A stretch of 58,965 bases of DNA from an uncultured Pelagibacteraceae bacterium (GTDB taxonomy: Bacteria > Pseudomonadota > Alphaproteobacteria > Pelagibacterales > Pelagibacteraceae). Location: the NCBI GenBank assembly GCA_902587095.1, contig CACIJY010000004.1, forward strand, positions 1 to 58,965, in the 5' to 3' direction. Shown here in pieces: positions 46,769 through 56,920 of the stretch. The position numbers and the translations under genes were made by a program. Positions within the stretch are counted from its first letter, which is position 1, and every line of letters begins with the position of its first letter. The notes beneath the pieces are model-generated. The model saw only the letters and a list, made by a program, of their open reading frames with translations. It was not told the origin of the DNA and searched no databases.

Positions 46769-47630
46769 AAAAAAAACTAAGATACAAACTTTTCAAGATA
46801 CAATTTTTACTTTACAAAAATTTTGGGCAAATCACGGGTGTGTAATTTTACAACCATATGATTTAGAAGTAGGGGCCGGAACTTTTCATCCAGCCACAAC
46901 TCTGAGATCACTTGGACCAAAACCTTGGAAATCAGCTTATGTTCAACCATCTAGAAGACCAACTGATGGAAGATACGGAGAAAATCCAAATAGATTACAA
47001 CACTACTATCAGTTCCAAGTAATAATAAAACCATCACCCAAAAATATAAAAAAATTATATTTGAATAGCTTAGAAAACCTTGGCATTAAACATAGTGAAC
47101 ATGATATTAGATTTGTAGAAGATGATTGGGAAAGTCCAACTCTAGGTGCTGCTGGATTGGGCTGGGAGGTTTGGTGTGATGGTATGGAAGTAACTCAATT
47201 TACTTATTTTCAAAAAATGGCTGGCATGGATTGTAAACCTATTTCAGTTGAACTTACATATGGACTAGAAAGACTTTGCATGTTTACCCAACAGAAAAAA
47301 AACGTGTTTGATTTAGTTTGGAATAACGAAGGTATTCTTTATAGGGATGTTTTTTTACAATCAGAAAAAGAATTTTCAGCTTATAATTTTGAATTTGCAA
47401 ATGTAGATAATCTGTTCAAAATTTTTGATATGGTTGAACTAGAAACAAAATTATTACTAGAAAAAAAACTGCCATTACCCGCTTATGATCAATGTTTAAA
47501 GGCAAGTCATGTTTTTAACGTTTTAGATGCAAGAGGAGCGATTAGTGTTGCTCAAAGAGCAGAGTATATTGCAAAGATAAGAGATATGACAAAAAGCGTA
47601 GGACAAGCTTGGGTAGATAATCAAAAATAA
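46758..47630 (+). CDS. glyQ: Glycyl-tRNA synthetase alpha subunit
   Basis: A 290-residue class II catalytic subunit of the bacterial alpha2-beta2 enzyme. [20 protein letters not shown] (11-30), [32 protein letters not shown] and [20 protein letters not shown] are typical. It starts within the last codons of the S49 peptidase and is followed by glyS after 8 bases. Confidence 0.98.
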   Translation: MASKKKTKIQTFQDTIFTLQKFWANHGCVILQPYDLEVGAGTFHPATTLRSLGPKPWKSAYVQPSRRPTDGRYGENPNRLQHYYQFQVIIKPSPKNIKKLYLNSLENLGIKHSEHDIRFVEDDWESPTLGAAGLGWEVWCDGMEVTQFTYFQKMAGMDCKPISVELTYGLERLCMFTQQKKNVFDLVWNNEGILYRDVFLQSEKEFSAYNFEFANVDNLFKIFDMVELETKLLLEKKLPLPAYDQCLKASHVFNVLDARGAISVAQRAEYIAKIRDMTKSVGQAWVDNQK

Positions 47631-47638
47631 AAAATAAA

Positions 47639-49708
47639 ATGTCAGAATTTTTTATAGAACTTTTTAGTGAAGAAATTCCTGCAAATTTACAGAATAAGAC
47701 AAGACAAGATTTTTTTCAAAATTTAAAAGAATTTTTAGAAAAAGAAGACATAAAATATAGTGGTGAAGCTACAGCTTTTTCAATACCGAATAGATTAATC
47801 GTTTATTTTCAAAATATATCAAAAAAGATTACCAAAAAAGAAAATGAAATTAGAGGCCCCAATATTAATGCTCCACAGGATGCTTTAAATGGTTTTTTAA
47901 AATCGTACAAGATATCCATAGATAAAACTTATAAAAAAAAAACTGATAAAGGAGAATTTTATTTCTTCAAAAAACCCTCTGAAAGTATTGAAACAAAGTT
48001 TGTTTTGCAAAAAAATTTACCAAAAATTTTAGATAAGACATCTTGGAAGAAATCTATGCGCTGGGCTGATCATGAACTATATTGGGGAAGGCCACTTAAA
48101 TCTATACTTTGTTGTTTTGACAACAAGACTTTGGAATTTGAATACCATCATCTAGTTTCATCAAATATCACTTTCATCGATAAAGATTTTGAGCAAAAAA
48201 CAAAGAAGTTTGTCAGATTTAAGGATTACCTAGCTTTTTTTAGGTCACAAAATATCATTTTAGATAATAAAAAAAGAGAGCAATTTATTGTAGATCAATT
48301 GAACAGAATAGCAAAAAAAGAAAACTTAAAAATTCATTTCAACTCTACTCTATTAAATGAAGTCACCAACATAGTTGAAAAACCAAATATAATTAAATGT
48401 AGATTTAATAAAAGATTTCTTGAGATCCCAGATGATATATTAGTGACCACAATGCAGGTTCATCAAAAGTATTTCCCAACATTTGATAGCAGAGATAATT
48501 TAACAAATAATTTTTTTCTAGTTGCAGATAATAAAGATAGTAAAGGTTTAATAAAAATAGGTAATGAAAATGTAGTCGAGGCCCGTTTAAATGATGCGAA
48601 GTTTTTTTGGGATAAAAATAAAACTCAAAATTTGGTTAAGGGCATATCAAATTTAAAAAAACTGAGTTATTTTGAGGGATTAGGATCTTACTTTGAAAAA
48701 ATTCAAAGACTTAGAAAATTAGGTGCCTTAATTTCTGACGAATTACTAATAAGCAAAGAAAAAGTTGAGATAGCCAGTTCAATTTGTAAAGTAGATTTGA
48801 CATCAGATTTAGTAAATGAGTTTCCGGAACTTCAAGGTGTAATGGGAGGTCATTTTGCAAAATCACAAGGTTTTGATAACGATATATGCTTAGCTATAAG
48901 GGAACATTATTTACCTACAGGTCCAGAAACAAAAACTCCAAAAAAACCTTATTCTGTTACATTAGCTATAAGCGATAAATTGGATACTCTGTCAGGTTTC
49001 TTTGCAATTAATTTGAAGCCTACTAGTTCAAAGGACCCATTTGCGTTGAGAAGATCTGCTATTGGTCTTATTAGGCTAATAGTAGAAAATAAATTAGAAA
49101 TTAAATTAAAGGATATAATAAATTATTCATTTTCACTTTTTAGTGAACAGGATGTGAATTTTGACATTAAATTAGCTCAACAGGATTTATATAGATTCAT
49201 ATCAGATAGACTAAGATTTTATATGAAAGAAAAAAATATTAGACCAGATATTATTGAATGTTCTATGAGTAGTTACAATACAGATCAAATTTATAAAATA
49301 TATAATAAAGCGTTTATTTTAAATAAACTAATCGATAAAAATATAGGTCAAGATATTATTTTCTCATATAAAAGAGCCTCAAATATTTTAAGTGATGAGG
49401 TTAAAAAAAATAAATTTGAATTGTCCGAGACTACTGATCCAGGATTATTTAAAAATGACTCTGAAAAAAAATTATATAAAAAGATACAGGAAATAAGAAA
49501 ATATTTTACAAGCCTAGGTAGTGGAGAAAATTGTGAGAAAACTCTTGAGGTGTTGGCAGAAGCAAAAATAGAAGTATCAAACTTCTTTGAAGATGTAATT
49601 GTCAATGATGATGATAAGGCTTTAAAAAAAAATCGTTTGGAACTTTTACAATTGTTATGTAAAACCTTCAATAATTATATAAATTTTTCAAATATAGAGA
49701 GCGCTTAA
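47639..49708 (+). CDS. glyS: Glycyl-tRNA synthetase beta subunit
   Basis: A 689-residue subunit responsible for tRNA recognition. FFIELFSEEIPANLQ (4-18), RWADHELYWGRP, TTMQVHQKYFPTFD and VMGGHFAKSQGFD are family signatures, and an HD-like domain and a C-terminal anticodon-binding (DALR-type) helical region follow. Its stop codon shares one base with the ppdK ATG (TAATG). Confidence 0.97.
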   Translation: MSEFFIELFSEEIPANLQNKTRQDFFQNLKEFLEKEDIKYSGEATAFSIPNRLIVYFQNISKKITKKENEIRGPNINAPQDALNGFLKSYKISIDKTYKKKTDKGEFYFFKKPSESIETKFVLQKNLPKILDKTSWKKSMRWADHELYWGRPLKSILCCFDNKTLEFEYHHLVSSNITFIDKDFEQKTKKFVRFKDYLAFFRSQNIILDNKKREQFIVDQLNRIAKKENLKIHFNSTLLNEVTNIVEKPNIIKCRFNKRFLEIPDDILVTTMQVHQKYFPTFDSRDNLTNNFFLVADNKDSKGLIKIGNENVVEARLNDAKFFWDKNKTQNLVKGISNLKKLSYFEGLGSYFEKIQRLRKLGALISDELLISKEKVEIASSICKVDLTSDLVNEFPELQGVMGGHFAKSQGFDNDICLAIREHYLPTGPETKTPKKPYSVTLAISDKLDTLSGFFAINLKPTSSKDPFALRRSAIGLIRLIVENKLEIKLKDIINYSFSLFSEQDVNFDIKLAQQDLYRFISDRLRFYMKEKNIRPDIIECSMSSYNTDQIYKIYNKAFILNKLIDKNIGQDIIFSYKRASNILSDEVKKNKFELSETTDPGLFKNDSEKKLYKKIQEIRKYFTSLGSGENCEKTLEVLAEAKIEVSNFFEDVIVNDDDKALKKNRLELLQLLCKTFNNYINFSNIESA

Positions 49709-52371
49709 TGAGTAATTTAGTTTTTAATTTTAATTCTAAAAAGTCAAATAATCTAAAAAACCCAAAATTCATCTTAGGTGGCAAAGGCGCGAACCTGGCT
49801 CAAATGGGAAAACTAGGATTACCAGTTCCCCCTGGTTTCACAATTTCTACAGAGGTTTGTGAAATTTTTTATAAAAATAACAAAAAATTGAATTCAAAAC
49901 TGATTAAATCTATTAATCTTGAGTTAAAACAAGTTGAAAAAGAATGTGGTAAAAAATTTGGCGATTTAAACGATCCACTTTTGGTTTCAGTTAGATCCGG
50001 AGCAAGAGTCTCTATGCCAGGAATGATGGATACCATCTTAAATCTTGGATTAAATGATAAAACTGTAAACGCATTAGCCAAAAAAACCTCTAACATGAGG
50101 TTTGCAAAAGATAGCTACAGAAGATTTATTCAGATGTATTCAAACGTTGTTTTAGGTATAGAAAGTTATAATTTTGAGGAACTGATCGAAAACTACAAGT
50201 TAACAAAGGGTGTTTTAATGGACACCGATTTAGACGAGAGTGATTGGGATGGTTTGATTAAAGATTTCAAAAATGTAGTAAAAGAAAAAACAAATAAACA
50301 ATTTCCCCAAGATGTATATGAACAATTATACGGAGCAATTTCTGCTGTATTTTTGTCTTGGGAAAGCAATAGAGCAAAAGTTTACAGAAAGTTAAATCAA
50401 ATACCATCTGAATGGGGAACAGCTGTTAATGTACAATCAATGGTTTTCGGAAATATGGGAGATGATTGTGCAACAGGTGTTGTATTTACAAGAAATCCAT
50501 CCAATGGAAAGAATGAGATTTATGGTGAATATTTAATAAATGCACAAGGTGAAGATGTTGTAGCAGGTACTCGAACTCCAAATTACATTACAAAAAAAGC
50601 ACACAAAGAATCAAAATCAAAAGGAAAATCAATGGAAGAAGCTATGCCAAAAGTATTTTCTAAACTAAAAAAAATTCTATTACTTTTAGAGAAACATTAT
50701 AAAGATATGCAAGATGTAGAATTCACTGTTGAAAACTCAAAACTTTGGATGCTTCAGACAAGATCTGGAAAAAGAACGGCAAAGTCAGCTGTGAAGATAG
50801 CTGTGGACATGGTTAAAGAAAAATTAATCTCCAAAAAAGAGGCTGTGTTAAGAGTGGATGCAAATTCACTAGACACATTGCTCCATCCAACACTTGATGA
50901 AACAAAAGATATAAAAACTATCGCAAAAGGTTTGCCAGCATCACCAGGTGCAACAAGTGGAAAGGTAGTTTTTACATCAGACGAAGCTGAAAGATTAAAT
51001 GGTATGATGCAAGATACAATACTAGTTCGTGTAGAAACATCCCCTGAAGATATTCATGGTATGCATGCAGCTAAAGGAATTTTAACAGCAAGAGGAGGCA
51101 TGACAAGCCACGCTGCTGTTGTTGCAAGAGGCATGGGTAGACCATGTGTTTCTGGATCGAGTGAAATCGATATTAATTATGATAATAAACTTTTTAAAAC
51201 TTCATCAAATGTTGAAATAAAAGAAGGTGATATAATTACAATTGATGGATCTACAGGGAGAGTAATTCTAGGAGAAGTTCCAACTATAAAACCAGAGATT
51301 TCAGGAGATTTTTCAAAATTGATGAATTGGGCTGATGAATTTAGGAAATTAAAAGTTAGAACTAATTCTGAAACTCCTCTAGATACAAAAACTGCTAGAG
51401 ACTTTGGAGCTGAAGGAATTGGTTTATGTAGAACAGAGCATATGTTTTTTGATGAAGATAGAATTCTTTCAGTAAGAGAGATGATTTTATCTAAAACTAT
51501 TGATGACAGAAATAAAGCTTTGGCTAAACTTCTTCCTCATCAAAAGAAGGATTTTACTGAAATTTTTGAAATTATGAGCGGCTTACCAGTAACTGTAAGG
51601 CTGTTGGATCCACCTTTGCATGAGTTCTTACCTAAAAACGATAAAGAGATAAGCGATCTCAGCAATGTTACAGGCCTACATATAAACGAAATAAAATCTA
51701 GAACAGAAGAATTACATGAACACAACCCAATGCTTGGACACAGAGGATGTAGATTAGGAATATCTTTTCCTGAAATTTATGAAATGCAATGTCGAGCTAT
51801 TTTCGAGGCTCTGATAGATTGTAAAAAGAGAAAACTTAAGTCTACTATGCCCGAAATAATGATACCTCTAGTTTCTACAGAAGCAGAAATAAAGATTATG
51901 AAAGACTTAGTGATTAGAGTGGCTAAAAAAGTTCAAGATGAAAACAATACTAAGGTAAGTTTTTTAGTTGGAACAATGATTGAATTACCAAGAGCAGCAA
52001 TAAAAGCAAAAGATATAGCAAAACATGCTGAATTTTTTAGTTTTGGGACAAATGACTTAACCCAAACCACTTTCGGCATCAGCAGAGACGACAGTGGAAA
52101 GTTTTTGAATGATTACATAGAAAATAAAATATTTGATATTGATCCTTTTATATCGATTGATGATGGTGTTGGTGATTTAATTGAAATAGCAACTTTAAAA
52201 GGAAAAAAACAAAATAAAAATATTAAACTTGGGATTTGCGGTGAGCATGGTGGAGATCCAAAAAGCATTAACTTTTGCTCAAAAACAGGGTTAAATTATG
52301 TTTCTTGTTCACCTTACAGAGTTCCTGTTGCAAGATTAGCAGCAGCACAAGCTGAGTTAATTAAAAAATAA
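49708..52371 (+). CDS. ppdK: Pyruvate, phosphate dikinase
   Basis: An 887-residue enzyme that interconverts pyruvate and phosphoenolpyruvate using ATP, AMP, Pi and PPi. GGKGANLAQMGKLGLPVPPG (23-42) opens the nucleotide domain. The phosphohistidine motif GGMTSHAAVVARGMG is central, and the PEP-binding domain carries GTNDLTQTTFGISRDD and LGICGEHGGDP with the catalytic Cys. A reversible PPi-linked step suits gluconeogenic growth on organic acids. Pyruvate kinase is not in the window. It overlaps the convergent nadC by 11 bases. Confidence 0.98.
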   Translation: MSNLVFNFNSKKSNNLKNPKFILGGKGANLAQMGKLGLPVPPGFTISTEVCEIFYKNNKKLNSKLIKSINLELKQVEKECGKKFGDLNDPLLVSVRSGARVSMPGMMDTILNLGLNDKTVNALAKKTSNMRFAKDSYRRFIQMYSNVVLGIESYNFEELIENYKLTKGVLMDTDLDESDWDGLIKDFKNVVKEKTNKQFPQDVYEQLYGAISAVFLSWESNRAKVYRKLNQIPSEWGTAVNVQSMVFGNMGDDCATGVVFTRNPSNGKNEIYGEYLINAQGEDVVAGTRTPNYITKKAHKESKSKGKSMEEAMPKVFSKLKKILLLLEKHYKDMQDVEFTVENSKLWMLQTRSGKRTAKSAVKIAVDMVKEKLISKKEAVLRVDANSLDTLLHPTLDETKDIKTIAKGLPASPGATSGKVVFTSDEAERLNGMMQDTILVRVETSPEDIHGMHAAKGILTARGGMTSHAAVVARGMGRPCVSGSSEIDINYDNKLFKTSSNVEIKEGDIITIDGSTGRVILGEVPTIKPEISGDFSKLMNWADEFRKLKVRTNSETPLDTKTARDFGAEGIGLCRTEHMFFDEDRILSVREMILSKTIDDRNKALAKLLPHQKKDFTEIFEIMSGLPVTVRLLDPPLHEFLPKNDKEISDLSNVTGLHINEIKSRTEELHEHNPMLGHRGCRLGISFPEIYEMQCRAIFEALIDCKKRKLKSTMPEIMIPLVSTEAEIKIMKDLVIRVAKKVQDENNTKVSFLVGTMIELPRAAIKAKDIAKHAEFFSFGTNDLTQTTFGISRDDSGKFLNDYIENKIFDIDPFISIDDGVGDLIEIATLKGKKQNKNIKLGICGEHGGDPKSINFCSKTGLNYVSCSPYRVPVARLAAAQAELIKK

Positions 52372-53206
52372 GCAAACTACTATCGAAACTTTTTGAACTA
52401 TGTGTAATTGAACCTACTGAGATTCTATTTACTCCAGTCTTGCTAATTTTTGTAATATTTTTCAAGTTAGCATTACCAGAATATTCAGTTTCATATTTAC
52501 CCTTACAAATTTTTAAATATTTTTTTAATTGATTAAGGCTTACATTATCGAATAAAATTCTATTAAATTTTAGACCCATAACACTATTTAATTGATAAAA
52601 ATTTTCAATTTCAACTGTAACTTTCTTTTTAGTTTTTAAGGATTTTTTTACTAAATTTCTTAATGATGGCTCTGATTTAAAATGATTTTCTTTTATAAGC
52701 ACCTCATCACTTAGATTAAATCTATGATTATATCCACCCCCTTTTTTAACAGCATATTTTTCAAACAATCTTAAATTTGGCGTTGTTTTCCTTGTACAAC
52801 AAATTTTGGTTTTATTTTTAACTTTGCTAACATATTGATTTGTAATCGTGGAAATACCTGAAGCACGATTAAGAAAGTTAAGAGCGGTTCTCTCAGCAAT
52901 CAAAATTGTTTTTGTTTTAGCAGTTATTTCAGCAATAATTTGGTTTTTTTTAATTTTTTTACCATCTTTAATTTTGGGTAAAAATTTGGTTTTTCTTTCC
53001 AAAAGTTTAAAAGCTGCCTTGCAAAAATCAATACCAGATATTATACCATTCTGTCTTGATATTATTTTAGCTTTAACAATTTTATTTTTTGAATTTAAAA
53101 GTTTTGTTGTTATGTCACCATTTGGTCTTAAATCCTCTTCAAGAGCTTTAAGAACTAAATTATTTATATATTTTTGATTTATTCTTTGCACTGATCTAAC
53201 GACCAA
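52361..53206 (-). CDS. nadC: Nicotinate-nucleotide pyrophosphorylase (carboxylating)
   Basis: A 281-residue phosphoribosyltransferase that turns quinolinate into nicotinate mononucleotide. EDLRPNGDITTKLL, TALNFLNRASGIST, CTRKTTPNLRLFEKYAVKKG and VLIKENH are family motifs. The start is TTG at 53206, overlapping nadA by 11 bases, or GTG at 53191, 4 bases after the nadA stop; the second gives 276 residues. The nadA-nadC pair is one operon. Confidence 0.96.
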   Translation of the reverse strand: MVVRSVQRINQKYINNLVLKALEEDLRPNGDITTKLLNSKNKIVKAKIISRQNGIISGIDFCKAAFKLLERKTKFLPKIKDGKKIKKNQIIAEITAKTKTILIAERTALNFLNRASGISTITNQYVSKVKNKTKICCTRKTTPNLRLFEKYAVKKGGGYNHRFNLSDEVLIKENHFKSEPSLRNLVKKSLKTKKKVTVEIENFYQLNSVMGLKFNRILFDNVSLNQLKKYLKICKGKYETEYSGNANLKNITKISKTGVNRISVGSITHSSKSFDSSLLIF

Positions 53207-54185
53207 TTTCAGTCATTCTTTCAACAGATTTTCGAGCTCTTTCTATCGTTTCTTTTGACATTAAAATTTCATTTGTTTCATTTTTTAAACAATCTAAAAT
53301 TTTTGGAAGAGTTATTCTTTTCATATGAGGGCATAAGTTACAAGGTTTTATAAATTTCACATTAGGATTATCAACTTGCACATTATCACTCATTGAGCAT
53401 TCTGTAACCATCATAACTTTTTCTGGCTGGTTTTCTTTTACATATTTAATCATACCACTAGTAGAACCTGTAAAATCACTTGCGTTTATAACATCTGGTG
53501 GGCATTCAGGGTGAGCAATAACTTTAATACCAGGATTATTTTTTCTAATTTCATTAATTTCTTGATCATTGAATTGTTCATGTACTTCACAAGTACCTTT
53601 CCAAGAAATTATCTCAACATCTGTCTGAGTTGCTACATATTTTGCAAGATAATCATCAGGTAAGAAAATAACTTTTTTAACACCTAAGGAATTTACTATT
53701 TTTACAGCGTTAGCAGAAGTACAACACACATCTGTTTCTGCTTTAACATCTGCAGAGGTATTCACATAAGAAACAACAGGAACACCTGGGTATCTTTTTT
53801 TTAAATTTCTAACATCTTCTCCCGTTATTGAGGAAGACAATGAACACCCAGCGCGCATATCAGGTAACAAAACTTTTTTATTTGGACTCATTAATTTTGC
53901 TGTTTCAGCCATAAAATGCACTCCACACATAACAATTATGTCAGCTTTTGTTTTTGCAGCTTCAACTGCAAGCGCTAATGAATCGGCTGAAAAATCTGAG
54001 ATACCATGATAAATTTCTGGAGTTTGATAATTGTGAGCAAGTATCACCGCATTTTTTTCTTTTTTTAGTTTATTAATTTCATAAATGTATGGAGCATGTG
54101 TAGACCACTCTATTTCTGGCATTATGTCAGATATTTTTTCGTAAATCGGTTTAGTCGCTTTTTTTACTTCTGAGTTAAAATCCAT
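53196..54185 (-). CDS. nadA: Quinolinate synthase
   Basis: A 329-residue 4Fe-4S enzyme that condenses iminoaspartate with dihydroxyacetone phosphate. AVILAHNYQTPEIYHGISDF (46-65), VMCGVHFMAETAKLMSP (Cys87 of the cluster), VDVCCTSANA-type and PCNLCPHMKRI (another cluster Cys) are present. The ATG at 54183-54185 is chosen; a TTG five codons upstream would be an alternative. The usual partner nadB, which makes iminoaspartate, is not adjacent. Confidence 0.96.
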   Translation of the reverse strand: MDFNSEVKKATKPIYEKISDIMPEIEWSTHAPYIYEINKLKKEKNAVILAHNYQTPEIYHGISDFSADSLALAVEAAKTKADIIVMCGVHFMAETAKLMSPNKKVLLPDMRAGCSLSSSITGEDVRNLKKRYPGVPVVSYVNTSADVKAETDVCCTSANAVKIVNSLGVKKVIFLPDDYLAKYVATQTDVEIISWKGTCEVHEQFNDQEINEIRKNNPGIKVIAHPECPPDVINASDFTGSTSGMIKYVKENQPEKVMMVTECSMSDNVQVDNPNVKFIKPCNLCPHMKRITLPKILDCLKNETNEILMSKETIERARKSVERMTEIGR

Positions 54186-54201
54186 AATTAATCCTATCAA
54201 C

Positions 54202-54230
54202 TTGAAAGAAGATTGTCATTCAATTAATGT
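54202..54230 (+). promoter_or_regulatory. Candidate promoter of tRNA-Leu
   Basis: TTGAAA (54202-54207), a 17-base spacer and TAATGT (54225-54230) end 9 bases before the tRNA. The -10 is followed by gacgc, a GC-rich discriminator as is usual for stable-RNA promoters under stringent control. The -10 match is only moderate. Confidence 0.4.
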
Positions 54231-54239
54231 GACGCATAT

Positions 54240-54325
54240 GCGGCCGTGCTGAAACTGGTAGACAGGCTTGGTTGAGGGCCAAGTGGGGCTTACCCATGAG
54301 AGTTCGAGTCTCTCCGGCCGCACCA
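54240..54325 (+). tRNA. tRNA-Leu (GAG anticodon)
   Basis: Class II tRNA of 86 bases with encoded CCA (54323-54325). Acceptor arms are GCGGCCG and CGGCCGC with discriminator A54322. The anticodon arm CTTGG-TTGAGGG-CCAAG gives GAG, reading CTC/CTT, and a long variable arm follows (tggggcttaccca). It lies in the 145-base gap between nadA and the cupin gene and ends 5 bases before the convergent cupin stop. Confidence 0.96.
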
Positions 54326-54330
54326 AAAAT

Positions 54331-54675
54331 TTATAATAATTTATTTTTTTTCCTCATAAAAACTAAAAGTGTACAACCTTTTTTTGTATAAGATGAATGA
54401 TGTGATCCAGGTCCAAAACTTATAAAATCTCCTTTATTAAATTTAGTATTATCTTTATCAATTAATTGTCCGTCTAAAATATAAAACTCTTCGTAATTAG
54501 TGTGTTTATGATAAGGAGTCCTAGTATTAGGTTTTAATTTTAGTATGTAACTCCCTTGACCCTTTTTTATATCGTATGTGATCTTATGCCAATCCATCCC
54601 CTTAAAAACTCTTCCATAATTATTAAATGGTTTAAATTTAACTTTAGAAGTTTTTGTTATTAATCTTTTTTTCAT
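54331..54675 (-). CDS. Small cupin-domain protein
   Basis: A 114-residue single-domain cupin. Metal-binding cupin motif 1 is TPYHKHTNYEEFYILDGQL and motif 2 is GDFISFGPGSHHSS, so His/His/Glu and a further His can bind a metal. It resembles ChrR-type cupins and small auxin/acireductone-like cupins; no substrate can be inferred. Its ATG overlaps the ygfZ stop by 4 bases (ATGA), so it is translated with that gene. Confidence 0.8.
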   Translation of the reverse strand: MKKRLITKTSKVKFKPFNNYGRVFKGMDWHKITYDIKKGQGSYILKLKPNTRTPYHKHTNYEEFYILDGQLIDKDNTKFNKGDFISFGPGSHHSSYTKKGCTLLVFMRKKNKLL

Positions 54676-55565
54676 AAATTAAGCCACTCAGGTTTAAAGA
54701 ATTTGATTTCTGCATTTCCACATCTAAAAATTTTATCAAAACTAAAAATCTCATTATTTAATTTGACTATACCAAAGTTATATTTGCTTGATATAAGAGC
54801 CTTTCCAATCTCTTTTTCATCGTAAGTAATGCTATCATCATCTGATAATGAACCGTTTAAAATTTTAAAAGGCAAGAGTCGTTTATTTAATTTATTTTTA
54901 AGTTTTATTCTTGAAGTATTTTCTTGCCCTATGTAACACCCTTTTTTAAAATCTATTGCATTTAGTTCTTCAAAATTACATTCAATTCCAAATAACTTTT
55001 CTTTTAACAAATTAGTTTGTAATTGAGGTATTCCCAGATTGAAACTATAATCATAATATATCTCAGGATTTTCTGATTTTAGATTCAATTTTTTTAAAGA
55101 TAAATATAATTTTTCCAAATTAATTATTAATCTTCCACCCAATTCTTTATTTCTAGGATCTAAAAAAACTGGGTCTTCTCTATATTTAGTTGTAAAACCT
55201 GCTAGACTTTTAGCTCCCTGAAATTCCAAAAATTTAGAAAGTGAAAAGGTAGCAACTACAAATTCATTACTTAAATTCAAAATCTCTATTTTAGATCTCA
55301 ATTTATAAGAAACAATTTTTTTATATAGCTCTTCCACAACACTTTTTTCACAATCTAAAAAAAAACCATTTTTGTGCTTTACAACTATGAAGTCGTATAA
55401 AAACTTACCCTGAGGTGTTAACAATGAGGCATAACAACTGTTTTTATCATTAACTTTGTAAATGTCGTTTGTTATTAGATTTTGAAGAAATTCATTTGTA
55501 TCAGATCCGTTAATATACAAAACGCCTCTGTCCTCTAGAATAAATACAAATTTCTTATTAATCAT
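54672..55565 (-). CDS. ygfZ: YgfZ/GcvT-like folate-binding protein
   Basis: A 297-residue protein of the COG0354 family, related to the aminomethyltransferase GcvT. The N-terminal VLYINGSDTNEFLQNLITND and the family-specific KGCYIGQENTSRIK (near 208-221), with its conserved Cys, identify it. It binds folate and supports assembly or repair of certain Fe-S enzymes, such as MiaB. nadA, an Fe-S enzyme, is upstream on the same strand. It is divergent from pyrC across 44 bases. Confidence 0.92.
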   Translation of the reverse strand: MINKKFVFILEDRGVLYINGSDTNEFLQNLITNDIYKVNDKNSCYASLLTPQGKFLYDFIVVKHKNGFFLDCEKSVVEELYKKIVSYKLRSKIEILNLSNEFVVATFSLSKFLEFQGAKSLAGFTTKYREDPVFLDPRNKELGGRLIINLEKLYLSLKKLNLKSENPEIYYDYSFNLGIPQLQTNLLKEKLFGIECNFEELNAIDFKKGCYIGQENTSRIKLKNKLNKRLLPFKILNGSLSDDDSITYDEKEIGKALISSKYNFGIVKLNNEIFSFDKIFRCGNAEIKFFKPEWLNL

Positions 55566-55609
55566 AATTGATAACTTATATTTAATAATATAATAAGATT
55601 TTTGTAATA

Positions 55610-56920
55610 ATGTTAGATTTAAAAATTATAAACGGTAATTGCTTTATTAATGGTAAATTGGAGAAACAAGATATTGGTATTAAACAAGGCAAAATCGTAA
55701 ATATTGGAGATTTAGAGGAAGAATCGAAAGAAACTTTTGATGCGGAAAATTTAACAGTTCTTCCTGGCTGTATTGATACACAAGTTCATTTTAGAGAGCC
55801 AGGCTCAACAGATACTGAGGATCTTAATTCTGGAAGTAAAGCAGCAGTCATGGGAGGCATAACTTCAGTATTTGAGATGCCAAACACAAAACCACCTACT
55901 ACTAACTTTGATGAATTCGAAAAGAAAATAAATATTGCGAAAAAAATGTACTGCAATCATGCATTTTTTTTTGGAGCTACAGCTGAAAATTGTGAAACCT
56001 TAGAAAAATTAAAAAATTTAAAGGGATGTTGTGGAATTAAACTTTTTGCAGGATCTTCAACTGGAAATCTATTAGTTGATAAGGAGGATGATATTGAAAA
56101 AGTATTTAAGCATGCATCTAAAGTTGTAGCTGTTCACTCAGAAGATGAAGAGATACTAAAAATAAGAAAAAAATTAATTGAAAAGGGAAATGTTAAAACC
56201 CATCCAGTCTGGAGAAATGAGGAAGTGGCCATGTCCTCGACAAGAAAAATTGTAAAAATTGCAAAAAGATATAATAAAAAAGCCCATATACTTCATATAA
56301 CAACTAAAGAAGAAGTAGATTTTCTTTCACAAAATAAAGGTAATATTACTTTTGAAATAACACCTCAACACTTAACTTTTTATGCACCAGATTGTTATGA
56401 TAAACTTGGAACATACGCTCAAATGAATCCACCAATAAGAGATAAAACTCATCAAGATCGTCTTTGGTATGCAATAAAAAATAATTATAATGATACAATT
56501 GGCTCAGATCATGCGCCACACTTAAAGGTTAATAAAGATAAATCTTACCCAGATTCACCTTCAGGCATGCCCGGTGTTCAAACTTTATTACCTGTAATGC
56601 TTGATCATGTTAATAATAATAAAATTAAATTGGAACAATTAATTAAATTTATATGTGAAAATCCAGTAAAAATTTTCGGTATACAAAGCAAGGGATATAT
56701 TAAAATTGGCTATGATGCAGATATTACCGTTGTAGATTTGAATCGATATATAGAGATAAAAAATGAAAATATTAAGAGTAAGTGTGGATGGTCTCCATAC
56801 AATGGTCATAAATTTAAAGGGACACCTGTTTTAACAGTTGTTAATGGAAAGATTAAAATGAATGATGGAAAACTTATAGGAGAACCAGAAGGATTACCAA
56901 TAATATTTAATAATGCTTAA
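55610..56920 (+). CDS. pyrC: Dihydroorotase
   Basis: A 436-residue amidohydrolase for pyrimidine synthesis. The metal motif DTQVHFREPGSTDTEDLNSG (55-74 approx.), MPNTKPPTT, the GIKLFAGSSTGNL lysine segment and IGSDHAPH near 300 are those of class I dihydroorotases. An allantoinase is the main alternative, but the motifs fit PyrC better. It overlaps the following glycosyltransferase by 8 bases. Confidence 0.92.
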   Translation: MLDLKIINGNCFINGKLEKQDIGIKQGKIVNIGDLEEESKETFDAENLTVLPGCIDTQVHFREPGSTDTEDLNSGSKAAVMGGITSVFEMPNTKPPTTNFDEFEKKINIAKKMYCNHAFFFGATAENCETLEKLKNLKGCCGIKLFAGSSTGNLLVDKEDDIEKVFKHASKVVAVHSEDEEILKIRKKLIEKGNVKTHPVWRNEEVAMSSTRKIVKIAKRYNKKAHILHITTKEEVDFLSQNKGNITFEITPQHLTFYAPDCYDKLGTYAQMNPPIRDKTHQDRLWYAIKNNYNDTIGSDHAPHLKVNKDKSYPDSPSGMPGVQTLLPVMLDHVNNNKIKLEQLIKFICENPVKIFGIQSKGYIKIGYDADITVVDLNRYIEIKNENIKSKCGWSPYNGHKFKGTPVLTVVNGKIKMNDGKLIGEPEGLPIIFNNA

